From CAMDMI01 sp044359055 (GTDB taxonomy: Bacteria > Bacteroidota > Bacteroidia > Cytophagales > Flexibacteraceae): a DNA stretch of 8,807 nucleotides. Made by a program: the position numbers and the translations under genes. Under the pieces are notes generated by a model. The model was not told where the DNA came from, ran no database searches, and was given only the letters and a program-made list of their open reading frames with translations. Positions 1-6,334 of the stretch are shown here, in pieces (the stretch's first letter is position 1; each line of letters begins with the position of its first letter). The stretch spans positions 1 to 8,807 of the forward strand of contig JBIKMV010000117.1 of the NCBI GenBank assembly GCA_044359055.1, written 5' to 3'.

Positions 1-450
1 ACCCTCGATCTGGCCGGTATCGAAAATCTCAGCGCTGCCTCCTCTGTTTTTCTTAAGGATAATGAAAATGGAAGTCTGATTGAACTGAATCAAAACAGCC
101 AATATGCTTTTGTGGTGAATACCAGCGGAGAAAACAATCATCGTTTTGAACTGATTTTCACCCAGTCTGTCACCTCAGTGGATCGGTTGAAAGATAATAT
201 TCAGGCCGCAATTATTGTGTACCCCAACCCAGCCGTAGATGCAGAATTCACCCTGGCTATGGCCAACCTGAGCGGAAAGATTACCATTGAAGTTCTGGAT
301 ATTCTTGGCAAGCAGGTTTACAGCCGGGTTCAGGATAGCCAAATGGCCTCTGCCTCGATTCAGCTGCCAAAACCTGCCGTTGCCGGTCAGTACCTCGTGA
401 AGGTAAAATCTGCTGGTCAGATGTTTGTTAAAAGTTTGATTGTTAAATAA
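1..450 (+). CDS. 3' end of a secreted protein with a T9SS C-terminal sorting domain (partial)
   Basis: The reading frame is open from the first base of the window to TAA at 448-450, giving the last 149 residues of a longer protein. Residues about 15-65 look like a beta-sandwich segment common just before the sorting domain in Bacteroidota exoproteins (pattern FLKDxENG...Y.F....G....RFEL.F). Residues about 72-149 form a type A T9SS sorting domain: the entry motif VYPNPAVD near residue 73, a central IEVLDILGKQVY strand, and a GQYLVKVKSAG...KSLIVK ending. Known of the family: this domain directs export across the outer membrane by the type IX system and is then removed, with the protein released or attached to surface lipopolysaccharide. 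The catalytic or binding part lies upstream of the window, so the cargo function cannot be told. A hairpin follows the stop codon. Confidence 0.9.
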   Translation, partial: TLDLAGIENLSAASSVFLKDNENGSLIELNQNSQYAFVVNTSGENNHRFELIFTQSVTSVDRLKDNIQAAIIVYPNPAVDAEFTLAMANLSGKITIEVLDILGKQVYSRVQDSQMASASIQLPKPAVAGQYLVKVKSAGQMFVKSLIVK

Positions 451-467
451 AACTGAAAAAATCTTAT

Positions 468-495
468 TCCGGGCCGGTTACCTTTCCGGCCCGGA
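468..495 (+). terminator. GC-rich hairpin after the T9SS gene, possible terminator
   Basis: A perfect stem, tccgggccgg at 468-477 pairing with ccggcccgga at 486-495, encloses an 8-base loop and starts 17 bases after the stop codon at 450. There is no T-run after it on the plus strand; the A-run lies upstream (455-461). It may act as a weak terminator or as a 3'-end stabilising hairpin. Position and stem strength are seen; function is inferred. Confidence 0.5.
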
Positions 496-525
496 GAAGA
501 TAAAAGTCATTTAGAATTCTGCCCT

Positions 526-741
526 ATGAAAAAACTGTTTTTTATCCTAATCTTAGTGATGACTGTAGCCTCATCGGGTTTTTGCGACAATCCTCCTCCT
601 CCTTTCAATCCTGGCGATCCCTCACCCATTCCCTTGGATGGCGGTGTTTCACTGCTTCTTCTTGCAGGTTCGGGCTACGGATTACACAGGATTCGTAAAG
701 CAAGGAAAAACAAAGAGGACGAAGTGCAGGATTCAGAATAG
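526..741 (+). CDS. exported miniprotein with PID-CTERM-like sorting signal
   Basis: This is a 71-residue protein. Residues 1-20 are a signal peptide (MKKLFFILILVMTVASSGFC). A proline-rich stretch of about 13 residues follows (DNPPPPFNPGDPS). A tripartite C-terminal signal comes next: PIPLDGG at 34-40, a short hydrophobic segment at about 41-54 (VSLLLLAGSGYG), and a basic cluster HRIRKARKNK at 54-63. P-x-DGG followed by a hydrophobic run ending in GYG and then basic residues is a recurring C-terminal signal of small Bacteroidota proteins (PID-CTERM type); by architecture it resembles exosortase-processed signals. Unusually, an acidic tail (EDEVQDSE) follows the basic cluster. Nearly nothing lies between the two signals, so a processed product would be a short proline-rich peptide. 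The start is the ATG before the signal peptide. No exosortase gene is in the window. Cys20 could also suggest a lipoprotein, but the residues before it (SGFC) fit a lipobox poorly. Confidence 0.82.
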   Translation: MKKLFFILILVMTVASSGFCDNPPPPFNPGDPSPIPLDGGVSLLLLAGSGYGLHRIRKARKNKEDEVQDSE

Positions 742-764
742 GCGCTTTTCTTTCACTTTCAGCC

Positions 765-799
765 GAAAAAGCCAGGTTCATGAAGAGTCTGGCTTTTTC
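765..799. terminator. Rho-independent-type terminator, likely bidirectional
   Basis: A perfect 11-bp stem, gaaaaagccag at 765-775 and ctggctttttc at 789-799, encloses a 13-base loop. The A5 and T5 runs lie inside the stem, so it reads as a terminator in both directions. It begins 24 bases after the stop codon of the 71-residue protein and is the natural end of that transcript. Confidence 0.75.
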
Positions 800-1052
800 A
801 ATTTATAGGGGTAGGATAAGCTGGTTTTTGAATGGTCAAATAATCAGTCAGGTTTTTTTCACCACAACCAGAAACTCTGATTTTTAATTCTTCAGGCCAT
901 TTCAAGTACACGGAGAGCCATTTGGGATGAAGTTTTGAGATGCCTTTAATTTGACAATCATGTATTCTTCTTTCTCAGGGTTTGATCAGGCAGGTAAGCC
1001 CCAATTAATGCTTCGGTAACAATAGGGTAAAAATCAGGGGCAATTTTTGCCT
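800..1052. other. intergenic region; possible remnant of a minus-strand gene
   Basis: No gene here is well supported. On the minus strand one frame from 1050 to a TGA at 958-960 reads like protein (it contains APDFYPIVTEALIGAYLPDQ) but has no start codon. A second frame continues from about 978 to a TGA at 798-800 (it contains LHPKWLSVYLKWPEELKI). The two overlap in different frames, as a frameshifted gene remnant would. Both are short enough to be chance. I found no TAnnTTTG promoter on the plus strand for the operon starting at 1053. Confidence 0.3.
1039..1051 (+). repeat. small inverted repeat directly before the operon's first ATG
   Basis: GGCAA TTT TTGCC is a 5-bp perfect stem with a 3-base loop, ending one base before the ATG at 1053. 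In RNA it would lie where the ribosome binds; in DNA it could be half of an operator. It is short and could be chance. Confidence 0.35.
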
Positions 1053-1583
1053 ATGCGAAAATTGCTTTGGCTTTGCCTGATTCTTTCCGCTTGCCTGCCC
1101 GACCGGAATCTCGAAATCACACCCCAGCCACCTATGCCGCCAGTAAATCAATCCGACAGCACCAAGGGGCTCAGAATTAATGAAATATTATCCACCGGTT
1201 CGCCAGACTGGGTAGAAATCTACAACTCCGGTACCAAACCGGTAACCCTGAAAGCCAATTCATGGTTCCTCAGCGACGACCCGGCCGATCCCAAAAAGTT
1301 TGCCTTTCCCCTGGATTATGTGATTGGAGCCGGTTCTTATTTAGTGGTGGCCTGCAGTACCGGAATCAGTCCCTCTACCTCCGGAGAACCCCGGGCCGGA
1401 TTTTCACTTTCCAGTGCCGGCGAAAAAATCGGACTCTCACGACTTCAGGCTGATACTGTCCTCTGGATAGACTCAGTTAGTTTTCCTGCTATTCCATCCG
1501 GTCAGTCTTACGGCCGAAGCCCCGACGGCGGTCCGGTTTTCAAAATATTTTCAACCCCCAGCAAAGGCGCTGTAAATCCCTGA
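1053..1583 (+). CDS. lipoprotein with a lamin-tail domain (LTD)
   Basis: The protein has 176 residues from ATG 1053; a TTG at 1047 would only add two residues in front of a complete signal peptide, so ATG is preferred. Residues 1-14 are a lipoprotein signal with lipobox LSAC, so Cys14 is probably lipidated. A proline-rich linker follows (about 20-35). Residues 40-176 match the lamin-tail domain, an immunoglobulin-like fold found on bacterial surface proteins and nucleases: LRINEIL at 40-46, DWVEIYNSG at 52-60, WFLSDD at 71-76, an IGAGSYLVVA strand at 91-100, FSLSSAGEKIGL at 117-128, and SYGRSPDGG plus the TPSKGAVNP end. No catalytic domain is attached, so a structural or binding role on the cell surface is likely; the ligand is unknown. 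It is the first gene of a compact four-gene operon, and the next starts 3 bp after its stop. Confidence 0.87.
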   Translation: MRKLLWLCLILSACLPDRNLEITPQPPMPPVNQSDSTKGLRINEILSTGSPDWVEIYNSGTKPVTLKANSWFLSDDPADPKKFAFPLDYVIGAGSYLVVACSTGISPSTSGEPRAGFSLSSAGEKIGLSRLQADTVLWIDSVSFPAIPSGQSYGRSPDGGPVFKIFSTPSKGAVNP

Positions 1584-1586
1584 TTT

Positions 1587-2306
1587 ATGCGGATTTATAT
1601 TCTTTTTCTCTTTTCTCTTGCCTTTCTGGCCTGTTCTTTTTTGAAGCCGGAAAAACTCAAACCGGTTTCCAAAACCAAAATTGACATTCCGGAACCCTCG
1701 GATATTTGTCCCAATGCGGATGGCAGCGGATATTTTGTGGTAAGTGACAACGGCTTTCTTGCCGAAATCGGCAGCGATGGAAAAATGCTCAGAAAAGCAT
1801 CTTTTGAGGGGACGGATTTTGAAGCCTGTTTTCTGAAAGGCGATACCCTGGCTGTAGCCGATGAGCGTACCCGGGAAATCCACTTTTTCAATCCCAAAAC
1901 CCTGGAAAGAACAGGCAGTCGGGAGGTGCCCTACCCGGGGGGAAGAAACAAAGGTTTTGAGGCCATTTGCTTCAATAAAACCCTCAATGCCTGGCACCTG
2001 TTCTCCGAAAAAGATCCCATCTGGTCGTTCGAACTCGACCGAAACTGGCTGGTATCCAATAAAGACAAAATCAAAGGACTTTCCGACCTTTCCTCGGCCA
2101 CCTGGCATGACGGAAAACTATGGCTGCTGAGCGACGAGGACCATGCTGTTTTCTGTTGCCATCCCAAAACCCTTGAGATTGAAAAAAAATGGAGCATTCC
2201 GGTAATCAATCCGGAAGGCATTTGCTTCAACACTCAGGGCGAACTGCTGGTGGTTTCGGATGATATGGGGATATTGTTCAACTTTGGGAAAGTGGCAAAT
2301 CAATGA
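1587..2306 (+). CDS. SdiA-regulated-type lipoprotein (beta-propeller-like)
   Basis: The protein has 239 residues. Residues 1-16 are a lipoprotein signal with lipobox FLAC (Cys16). The rest is built of at least five blade-like repeats, each pairing a short acidic motif with a strand reporting state: EPSDI...GYFVVSDNG (36-56), TDFEACFLKGDTLAVADE (76-93), KGFEAICFN (122-130), SDLSSATWHDGKLWLLSDE (166-184) and NPEGICFNTQGELLVVSDD (208-226). The SDLSSATWH...LWLLSDE and NPEGICF...ELLVVSDD pattern is that of the SdiA-regulated family, which is related to six-bladed propellers and predicted to sit in the periplasm or on the envelope. The biochemical role of the family is not settled; SdiA is not implied in this organism. 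The stop codon overlaps the porin start as ATGA (2303-2306), which suggests translational coupling and joint function with the porin. Confidence 0.85.
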   Translation: MRIYILFLFSLAFLACSFLKPEKLKPVSKTKIDIPEPSDICPNADGSGYFVVSDNGFLAEIGSDGKMLRKASFEGTDFEACFLKGDTLAVADERTREIHFFNPKTLERTGSREVPYPGGRNKGFEAICFNKTLNAWHLFSEKDPIWSFELDRNWLVSNKDKIKGLSDLSSATWHDGKLWLLSDEDHAVFCCHPKTLEIEKKWSIPVINPEGICFNTQGELLVVSDDMGILFNFGKVANQ

Positions 2307-3538
2307 AAATCAAAATATTAAGCTTTATTTTCTGCCTTGCTGCCCTTTCAGGCCGGAGCCAGATTTCCCTCACCAATGGCCGGCACAATCTGGAAATCTC
2401 CGGAACCATTTCTACCTTTTACAACCAAAGAATTTTCACCCCCGGCAATCCTGAAAACCGCATTGACGATGATACCAGCCGGCCTTTTGACAAAAGTAAA
2501 AACCGTTTTGGTCTTCGTGATGCCCAACTGCAACTCGAGGGGCGCATAGGTCACGAGTGGGAATATGAATTGCAGGTAGACTTTGCCGATATGATTAATC
2601 CTTCCGACATCGGTGAAAATCCGGGGCTGATGGATGCCTGGGTTCAGTACAAGGGTTTGAGATTTCTGGATATCAAAGCCGGGTATCAGAAAATCCCCTA
2701 TTCCCGCAATTCGCTGGTGCCTTTCATTTACTCCCCGTTCTGGCAGCGTTCTGAGATTACAAGGGGGGAGTTTTTTTCAAGGCGAGATATTGGAATTACC
2801 CTGGAAAAATCTCTTTGGAACCAAAAAATCAACTTGTATGCCGGAATGTACTCCGGAATGGGTGAGCAGGTTCTGACCCAATACGGCGGCGATAACGACC
2901 CCTCAGGTCAATTTGAATATGTGGTTCGGGCGGATGTGGCATGGCCTTCACGGTACCGGTACCGCGATTATGATGTGAACCAAAGCCCTTTGCCCATGTT
3001 TGCCTTCGGGCTGGCCGGCCGCTCGGTGAAGCGTACTTTCAGTTCTTTTTTACCGGGCGATGATTATTACCTCAGGGTGATTTCCGGCACAAGACAGATG
3101 GCCACGGTCGACTTTACCTTTCAATACAAAGGATTTTCTCTGCAGGGCGAATACCATCTGGCCCGCATCATCCCAACCAACGATATCGACCCCGATGCTG
3201 ACAACAACCGTTACCGGGAACAGCGGGGAACCCGTGATTACAAAATCGGAAGCCTTCCGACCGACTATTTTATGGCCGGCGGATTTTTGGGAACAATCAG
3301 TTATTCAAACAAGAAACTGAAATCCATATTTTCTTTGCGTTACGATAATTTCAACCCCAACGATTTAGTTAAAAACAATACCGAAGAAACCCTTTCCTTT
3401 GCATACGCATACCAGATCAATGGATTCAATGCCATGGTAAAAGCACAGTATTGGTACCGGCTTTCAGACAGGACAAATCCGCTGATTCAGCGCTTTGATG
3501 ATCAGTTCAGAATCGGAATTCAATTTTTACTCAGATAA
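2303..3538 (+). CDS. Porin_O_P family outer-membrane porin (OprO/OprP-like)
   Basis: The protein has 411 residues, the usual size for this family. Residues 1-19 or 20 are a signal peptide (ILSFIFCLAALSGRSQ). The mature part is a series of amphipathic beta strands typical of a 16-strand barrel. Family-like blocks are RFGLRDAQLQLEGRI at 68-82 followed by a YELQVDF strand, GLMDAWVQYKG at 108-118, IKAGYQKIPYSRNSL at 124-138, and RDIGITLEKSL at 161-171. Members in Pseudomonas pass phosphate or polyphosphate; in Bacteroidota substrates vary and are rarely known, so phosphate specificity should not be assumed. It starts by a 4-base overlap with the lipoprotein gene upstream and is followed after 12 bp by the T9SS cargo gene. 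A G6 run and a T7 run at 2763-2777 lie within the gene but leave the frame intact. Confidence 0.9.
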   Translation: MKIKILSFIFCLAALSGRSQISLTNGRHNLEISGTISTFYNQRIFTPGNPENRIDDDTSRPFDKSKNRFGLRDAQLQLEGRIGHEWEYELQVDFADMINPSDIGENPGLMDAWVQYKGLRFLDIKAGYQKIPYSRNSLVPFIYSPFWQRSEITRGEFFSRRDIGITLEKSLWNQKINLYAGMYSGMGEQVLTQYGGDNDPSGQFEYVVRADVAWPSRYRYRDYDVNQSPLPMFAFGLAGRSVKRTFSSFLPGDDYYLRVISGTRQMATVDFTFQYKGFSLQGEYHLARIIPTNDIDPDADNNRYREQRGTRDYKIGSLPTDYFMAGGFLGTISYSNKKLKSIFSLRYDNFNPNDLVKNNTEETLSFAYAYQINGFNAMVKAQYWYRLSDRTNPLIQRFDDQFRIGIQFLLR

Positions 3539-3550
3539 AAATTTTCAAAT

Positions 3551-4483
3551 ATGAAAAGAACACTTCTACTCCTTTCATCCCTTTTGGCTGTGCTGTCGGT
3601 TTCAAGGGCGCAGACCCAGCTCGCTGCCGGAGACATTGCTTTTATAGCCATTCAATCCGGGGCAACCGGCCAAACTGTTCCCGACCGCTTTGCCTTTGTA
3701 TTGCTCAAAGCCATTGAATCGGGAACAAGCATTGTATTTACCGACAACGCTATACTCAATCCTGCCCAGAATGCAAAATATTGCCGCAACGAGGGCTTTT
3801 GCAACTGGACGGCAGGCAGCAGCCTTCCGGCAGGAAAAGTGGTGGAAATTGCTGCAGATTCTACCACCAATACAGGAACCGTTCTGGGTAATATTAATCT
3901 GAGCCAGAGTGGAGACCAGATAATTGCATTTCAGGCATTGGGAAGCGACTCTGTTGCTCTGGCTGCCATCAGCACCACCGGATTCGAGACCGTTTGCGGA
4001 ACTGCCTGCGGAGGCACAAACAACAACAAAACCTGCCTTCCGGCCGGTTTATCCAACGGGCTCAATGCCATTTCATTTCCGACAGAACAAAACAACGCTT
4101 TTTTCAATCTGGACGACCTGAGCGGTTCGGCCGCTGATCTTCTGGCGCAAATCAACAATCCTGCCAACTGGACCCGGGCCGATACACTTCAGACCTGGAA
4201 TGCCGGTGTGTGGACACTCAATGTAACATCGCTTAAGAGCCGACAGGCCGAACAGGCATTCGACCTTTTCCCAAATCCGGCCAGTGATTTTGTGGAAATA
4301 AAAATGAAAAATACCAGTGGCTTAACCTGCCGCATCAGCGACGCCAGAGGGCAATACCTGCCGGTGATTTGGAAGGGAAACAACAGGTTGGATATCAGCC
4401 GTATGCGTCCCGGTATTTATACCTTACAGCTTATTTCTGCGGACGGCTCTGTAGCTGAAGCCATCCGGCTGTTGAAGGAATAA
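3551..4483 (+). CDS. secreted protein with T9SS C-terminal sorting domain
   Basis: The protein has 310 residues. Residues 1-20 are a signal peptide ending SVSRA. Residues 24-225 form one domain beginning LAAGDIAFIAIQ, with DRFAFVLLKAIESGTSIVFTD at 45-65, LPAGKVVEIA at 92-101 and GDQIIAFQALG at 121-131. I recognise this layout from other Bacteroidota secreted proteins but cannot give it a function; its strand order recalls lamin-tail-like domains (an edge strand, then 'no longer than allowed' turns, then FSLS/INLS and GDQI steps), which is only an inference. Five cysteines (78, 84, 149, 153, 162) could form disulfides. Residues 237-310 are a T9SS type A sorting domain: LFPNPASDFVEI at 239-250, CRISDARGQYL at 260-270, and MRPGIYTLQLISADG. 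It is last in the operon; its stop lies 4 bp from the stop of the converging DUF4249 gene, with no clear terminator between. Confidence 0.86.
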   Translation: MKRTLLLLSSLLAVLSVSRAQTQLAAGDIAFIAIQSGATGQTVPDRFAFVLLKAIESGTSIVFTDNAILNPAQNAKYCRNEGFCNWTAGSSLPAGKVVEIAADSTTNTGTVLGNINLSQSGDQIIAFQALGSDSVALAAISTTGFETVCGTACGGTNNNKTCLPAGLSNGLNAISFPTEQNNAFFNLDDLSGSAADLLAQINNPANWTRADTLQTWNAGVWTLNVTSLKSRQAEQAFDLFPNPASDFVEIKMKNTSGLTCRISDARGQYLPVIWKGNNRLDISRMRPGIYTLQLISADGSVAEAIRLLKE

Positions 4484-4487
4484 GCCC

Positions 4488-5306
4488 TCAGTATTTTACT
4501 TTGAAGAAGCGGTAATTCAGGCTGGTAAAGATGCCGAATCCTCCGCCCGACATGGCTGAGCGAATGGTGGCGGGCTGTGCAAAAGGATTGCCGTTTGCCC
4601 TTCCGGCCGCTTCCATGGCCTCCAGATAATTGTAGTATTGCTGCTCCATGTGGTATATGTGGATCAGCATGGTTTTCTTCCTCTTGAAGCGGTAGGTAGT
4701 GCCAATAGGAAACCGTTGCCCGTCGAGGTTGTTGTCGTTGAATTCAAATTCCAGCACAGGCGCAGAGTCCAGGGAATCCTGATTGAAGATGACTCTGTAA
4801 TAGTTGGATTGCCCCGGAAAATCACGGATGTAAATCTGAAAGCGGGCCAGAGAATCCTTTGAATCCGGATTGTATTGCACCATAATGGTATCCACATCCG
4901 GAGGGGGCAGAAAGCGGGTTTGACCACTCAGAGCCCTGCCCAGACTGTCTTTAATTTCAAGCGTGTAGGAAGCAGTAGTGTCGTAGTCCGTAGTCTGACT
5001 GGAAAAATTATAAAATTTCAGGGTTTCAATGTCAAGGGTAGGATTGTAGGGAATGGTATCCGAAAGTCCTTTGGAATTGCGCAGTATCAGCTTTGCATGG
5101 TTCACCACTGGGATGCGCAGCGAATCGAAGTAGGAGTTTGTCTCGGTAACAGCAGCCCTGAAACCTTTTCCCCGCTGCATGTAGCACTCGGCCACAAGTT
5201 GTTTGTCATACGGGGGCAGCTTCACCTGAATATCCTTCTGAAAATCACAGGAATACAGCAGGCATCCCAGCAGAAAAATGGTAATCAGTCCTCTACAGGA
5301 TTGCAT
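4488..5306 (-). CDS. DUF4249 family lipoprotein
   Basis: The protein has 272 residues when started at ATG 5306. An upstream in-frame ATG at 5357 would put 17 polar residues in front of the signal peptide, so it is rejected. Residues 1-20 form a lipoprotein signal (FLLGCLLYSC, Cys20). The body fits DUF4249: KQLVAECYMQRGKGF at 35-49, an ETNSYFDS segment at 55-62, ASYTLEIKDSLG at 112-123, DFPGQSNYYRV at 162-172, a YYNYLEAME helix, and the diagnostic end NPFAQPATIRSAMSGGGFGIF at 240-260. Family members are outer-membrane-associated lipoproteins of unknown function, most often beside TonB-dependent receptors. Here the partner is different: the start overlaps the end of the BatA-type gene by 22 bp, so it is co-transcribed and probably translationally coupled to it. 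No Shine-Dalgarno sequence is visible. Confidence 0.88.
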   Translation of the reverse strand: MQSCRGLITIFLLGCLLYSCDFQKDIQVKLPPYDKQLVAECYMQRGKGFRAAVTETNSYFDSLRIPVVNHAKLILRNSKGLSDTIPYNPTLDIETLKFYNFSSQTTDYDTTASYTLEIKDSLGRALSGQTRFLPPPDVDTIMVQYNPDSKDSLARFQIYIRDFPGQSNYYRVIFNQDSLDSAPVLEFEFNDNNLDGQRFPIGTTYRFKRKKTMLIHIYHMEQQYYNYLEAMEAAGRANGNPFAQPATIRSAMSGGGFGIFTSLNYRFFKVKY

Positions 5307-6334
5307 ACGAAAGTGGATTTGAGGGCGAGCCAGACCAGAAAAAGAAGCAGACTCCATACCAGGTAAACCTGATAAAAGTCGGAAGTGTTTTTATATCTTT
5401 TTTCCTTGTATTCTGATTTCTCCAGTTTGTCTATGGTGTCAAATATTTTTTTGAGCGACTGGTTGTTGTCGGCCCGGAAGTAGCTGCCCGAGCCAATCCG
5501 GGCGATAGAACGCAGGGTAGATTCATCCATGGAATTGTCGATATACTGCTCATTTCCAAAGGGATCGGTGCCGGCCAGAACACGGCCCTCTTTTCCTACT
5601 CCGATGGTGTAGATTTTGGTGCGGTAGCTGGCAGCAAGTTTGGCAGCGGTAAAGGGGTCGATGTTTCCGGCTGTATTTTCTCCGTCGCTGAGCAGAATCA
5701 TGATTTTGGATTTGGCAGAAGATTCTTTCAGGCGGTTGGTAGCCACCCCGATGGCCAGTCCAATGGCTGTGCCACTTTTGTTGATCATCTGAAAATCAAT
5801 ATCTTCTATAAAGCGATACAGCAGGTCGTAGTCATTGGTGAGGGGCGAAAGCGAGAAAGCCTCCCCGGAAAAAACCACCAGGCCGATGCGGTCTTGCAGG
5901 CGGCCGCTTACAAAGCCCTTGGCCACCTCCTTGGCGGCTTCGAGCCGGTCGGGCTTGAAATCCTGCAGTTTCATGGATTCGGAGATGTCGAGCACCAGCA
6001 TGATATCGATGCCTTCCGAGGTTCTTTCCACATTTTCAAGGGTTTTCTGTGGTCTGGCCAGTGCCAAAATAATCAGGGCAAGAATGCAGGCTATGACCAG
6101 ATCGGGCAGAAACCGAAGGTATACAGACCAGTGCGTACGCAGGGTACGGGCAAAGAAGGCCACTTCTATTTTCTGCCTGAAATTGACAAAAAGCAGAAAC
6201 CTGAGCAGGAAGACCAGAGGAATAAGGCCCATGAAATACAGGAACACGGCATTTTCGTATTGAAACGATGACAGGGTTTCGTACTGAAACCATTTGCTGT
6301 CCCACCATTCGGGAATTTTACTCAAACTTTCCAT
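5285..6334 (-). CDS. batA: BatA-type vWA-domain membrane protein
   Basis: The protein has 349 residues. Membrane segments lie at about 30-50 (FLYFMGLIPLVFLLRFLLF), 74-94 and 322-340. Between them is a von Willebrand factor A domain (about 108-300) with an intact metal-ion-dependent adhesion site: DISES at 116-120 (Asp116, Ser118, Ser120), Thr189 in SGTA, and Asp217 in LLSDGEN. The ALARPQ stretch before the domain and the FLY...LIPL opening are typical of BatA/BatB proteins of Bacteroidota. Known of the family: Bat proteins work with a MoxR AAA+ ATPase in envelope stress or aerotolerance, with mechanism unsettled. BatA and BatB are alike; BatA is preferred because the gene directly follows a BatD/DUF4381-like gene and no second copy follows. 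The start overlaps that gene by 17 bp. The N-terminus has about 25 extra residues before the usual opening, so a start further in is possible. Confidence 0.85.
   Translation of the reverse strand: MESLSKIPEWWDSKWFQYETLSSFQYENAVFLYFMGLIPLVFLLRFLLFVNFRQKIEVAFFARTLRTHWSVYLRFLPDLVIACILALIILALARPQKTLENVERTSEGIDIMLVLDISESMKLQDFKPDRLEAAKEVAKGFVSGRLQDRIGLVVFSGEAFSLSPLTNDYDLLYRFIEDIDFQMINKSGTAIGLAIGVATNRLKESSAKSKIMILLSDGENTAGNIDPFTAAKLAASYRTKIYTIGVGKEGRVLAGTDPFGNEQYIDNSMDESTLRSIARIGSGSYFRADNNQSLKKIFDTIDKLEKSEYKEKRYKNTSDFYQVYLVWSLLLFLVWLALKSTFVCNPVED

Noticed and set aside
1047..1052. TTG start two codons before the LTD lipoprotein
   Set aside because: ATG 1053 follows at once and begins a complete lipoprotein signal peptide; the TTG also lies within the small inverted repeat.
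1551..2108. A 185-residue minus-strand open frame opposite the SdiA-regulated-type lipoprotein gene
   Set aside because: No family features; the plus strand carries a lipobox and five repeat units in a compact operon.
2763..2777. G6 and T7 runs in the porin gene as a phase-variation site
   Set aside because: The runs are short, separated by AG, and the reading frame is intact; nothing else suggests slippage.
5307..5357. Upstream ATG giving 17 extra residues on the DUF4249 lipoprotein
   Set aside because: The extra residues are polar and would bury the lipoprotein signal; the ATG at 5306 places the signal peptide at the N-terminus.
4875..5366. A 163-residue plus-strand open frame opposite the DUF4249 gene
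   Set aside because: Its composition is like an antisense reading of beta-rich protein and it has no recognisable motif; the minus-strand DUF4249 match is strong.
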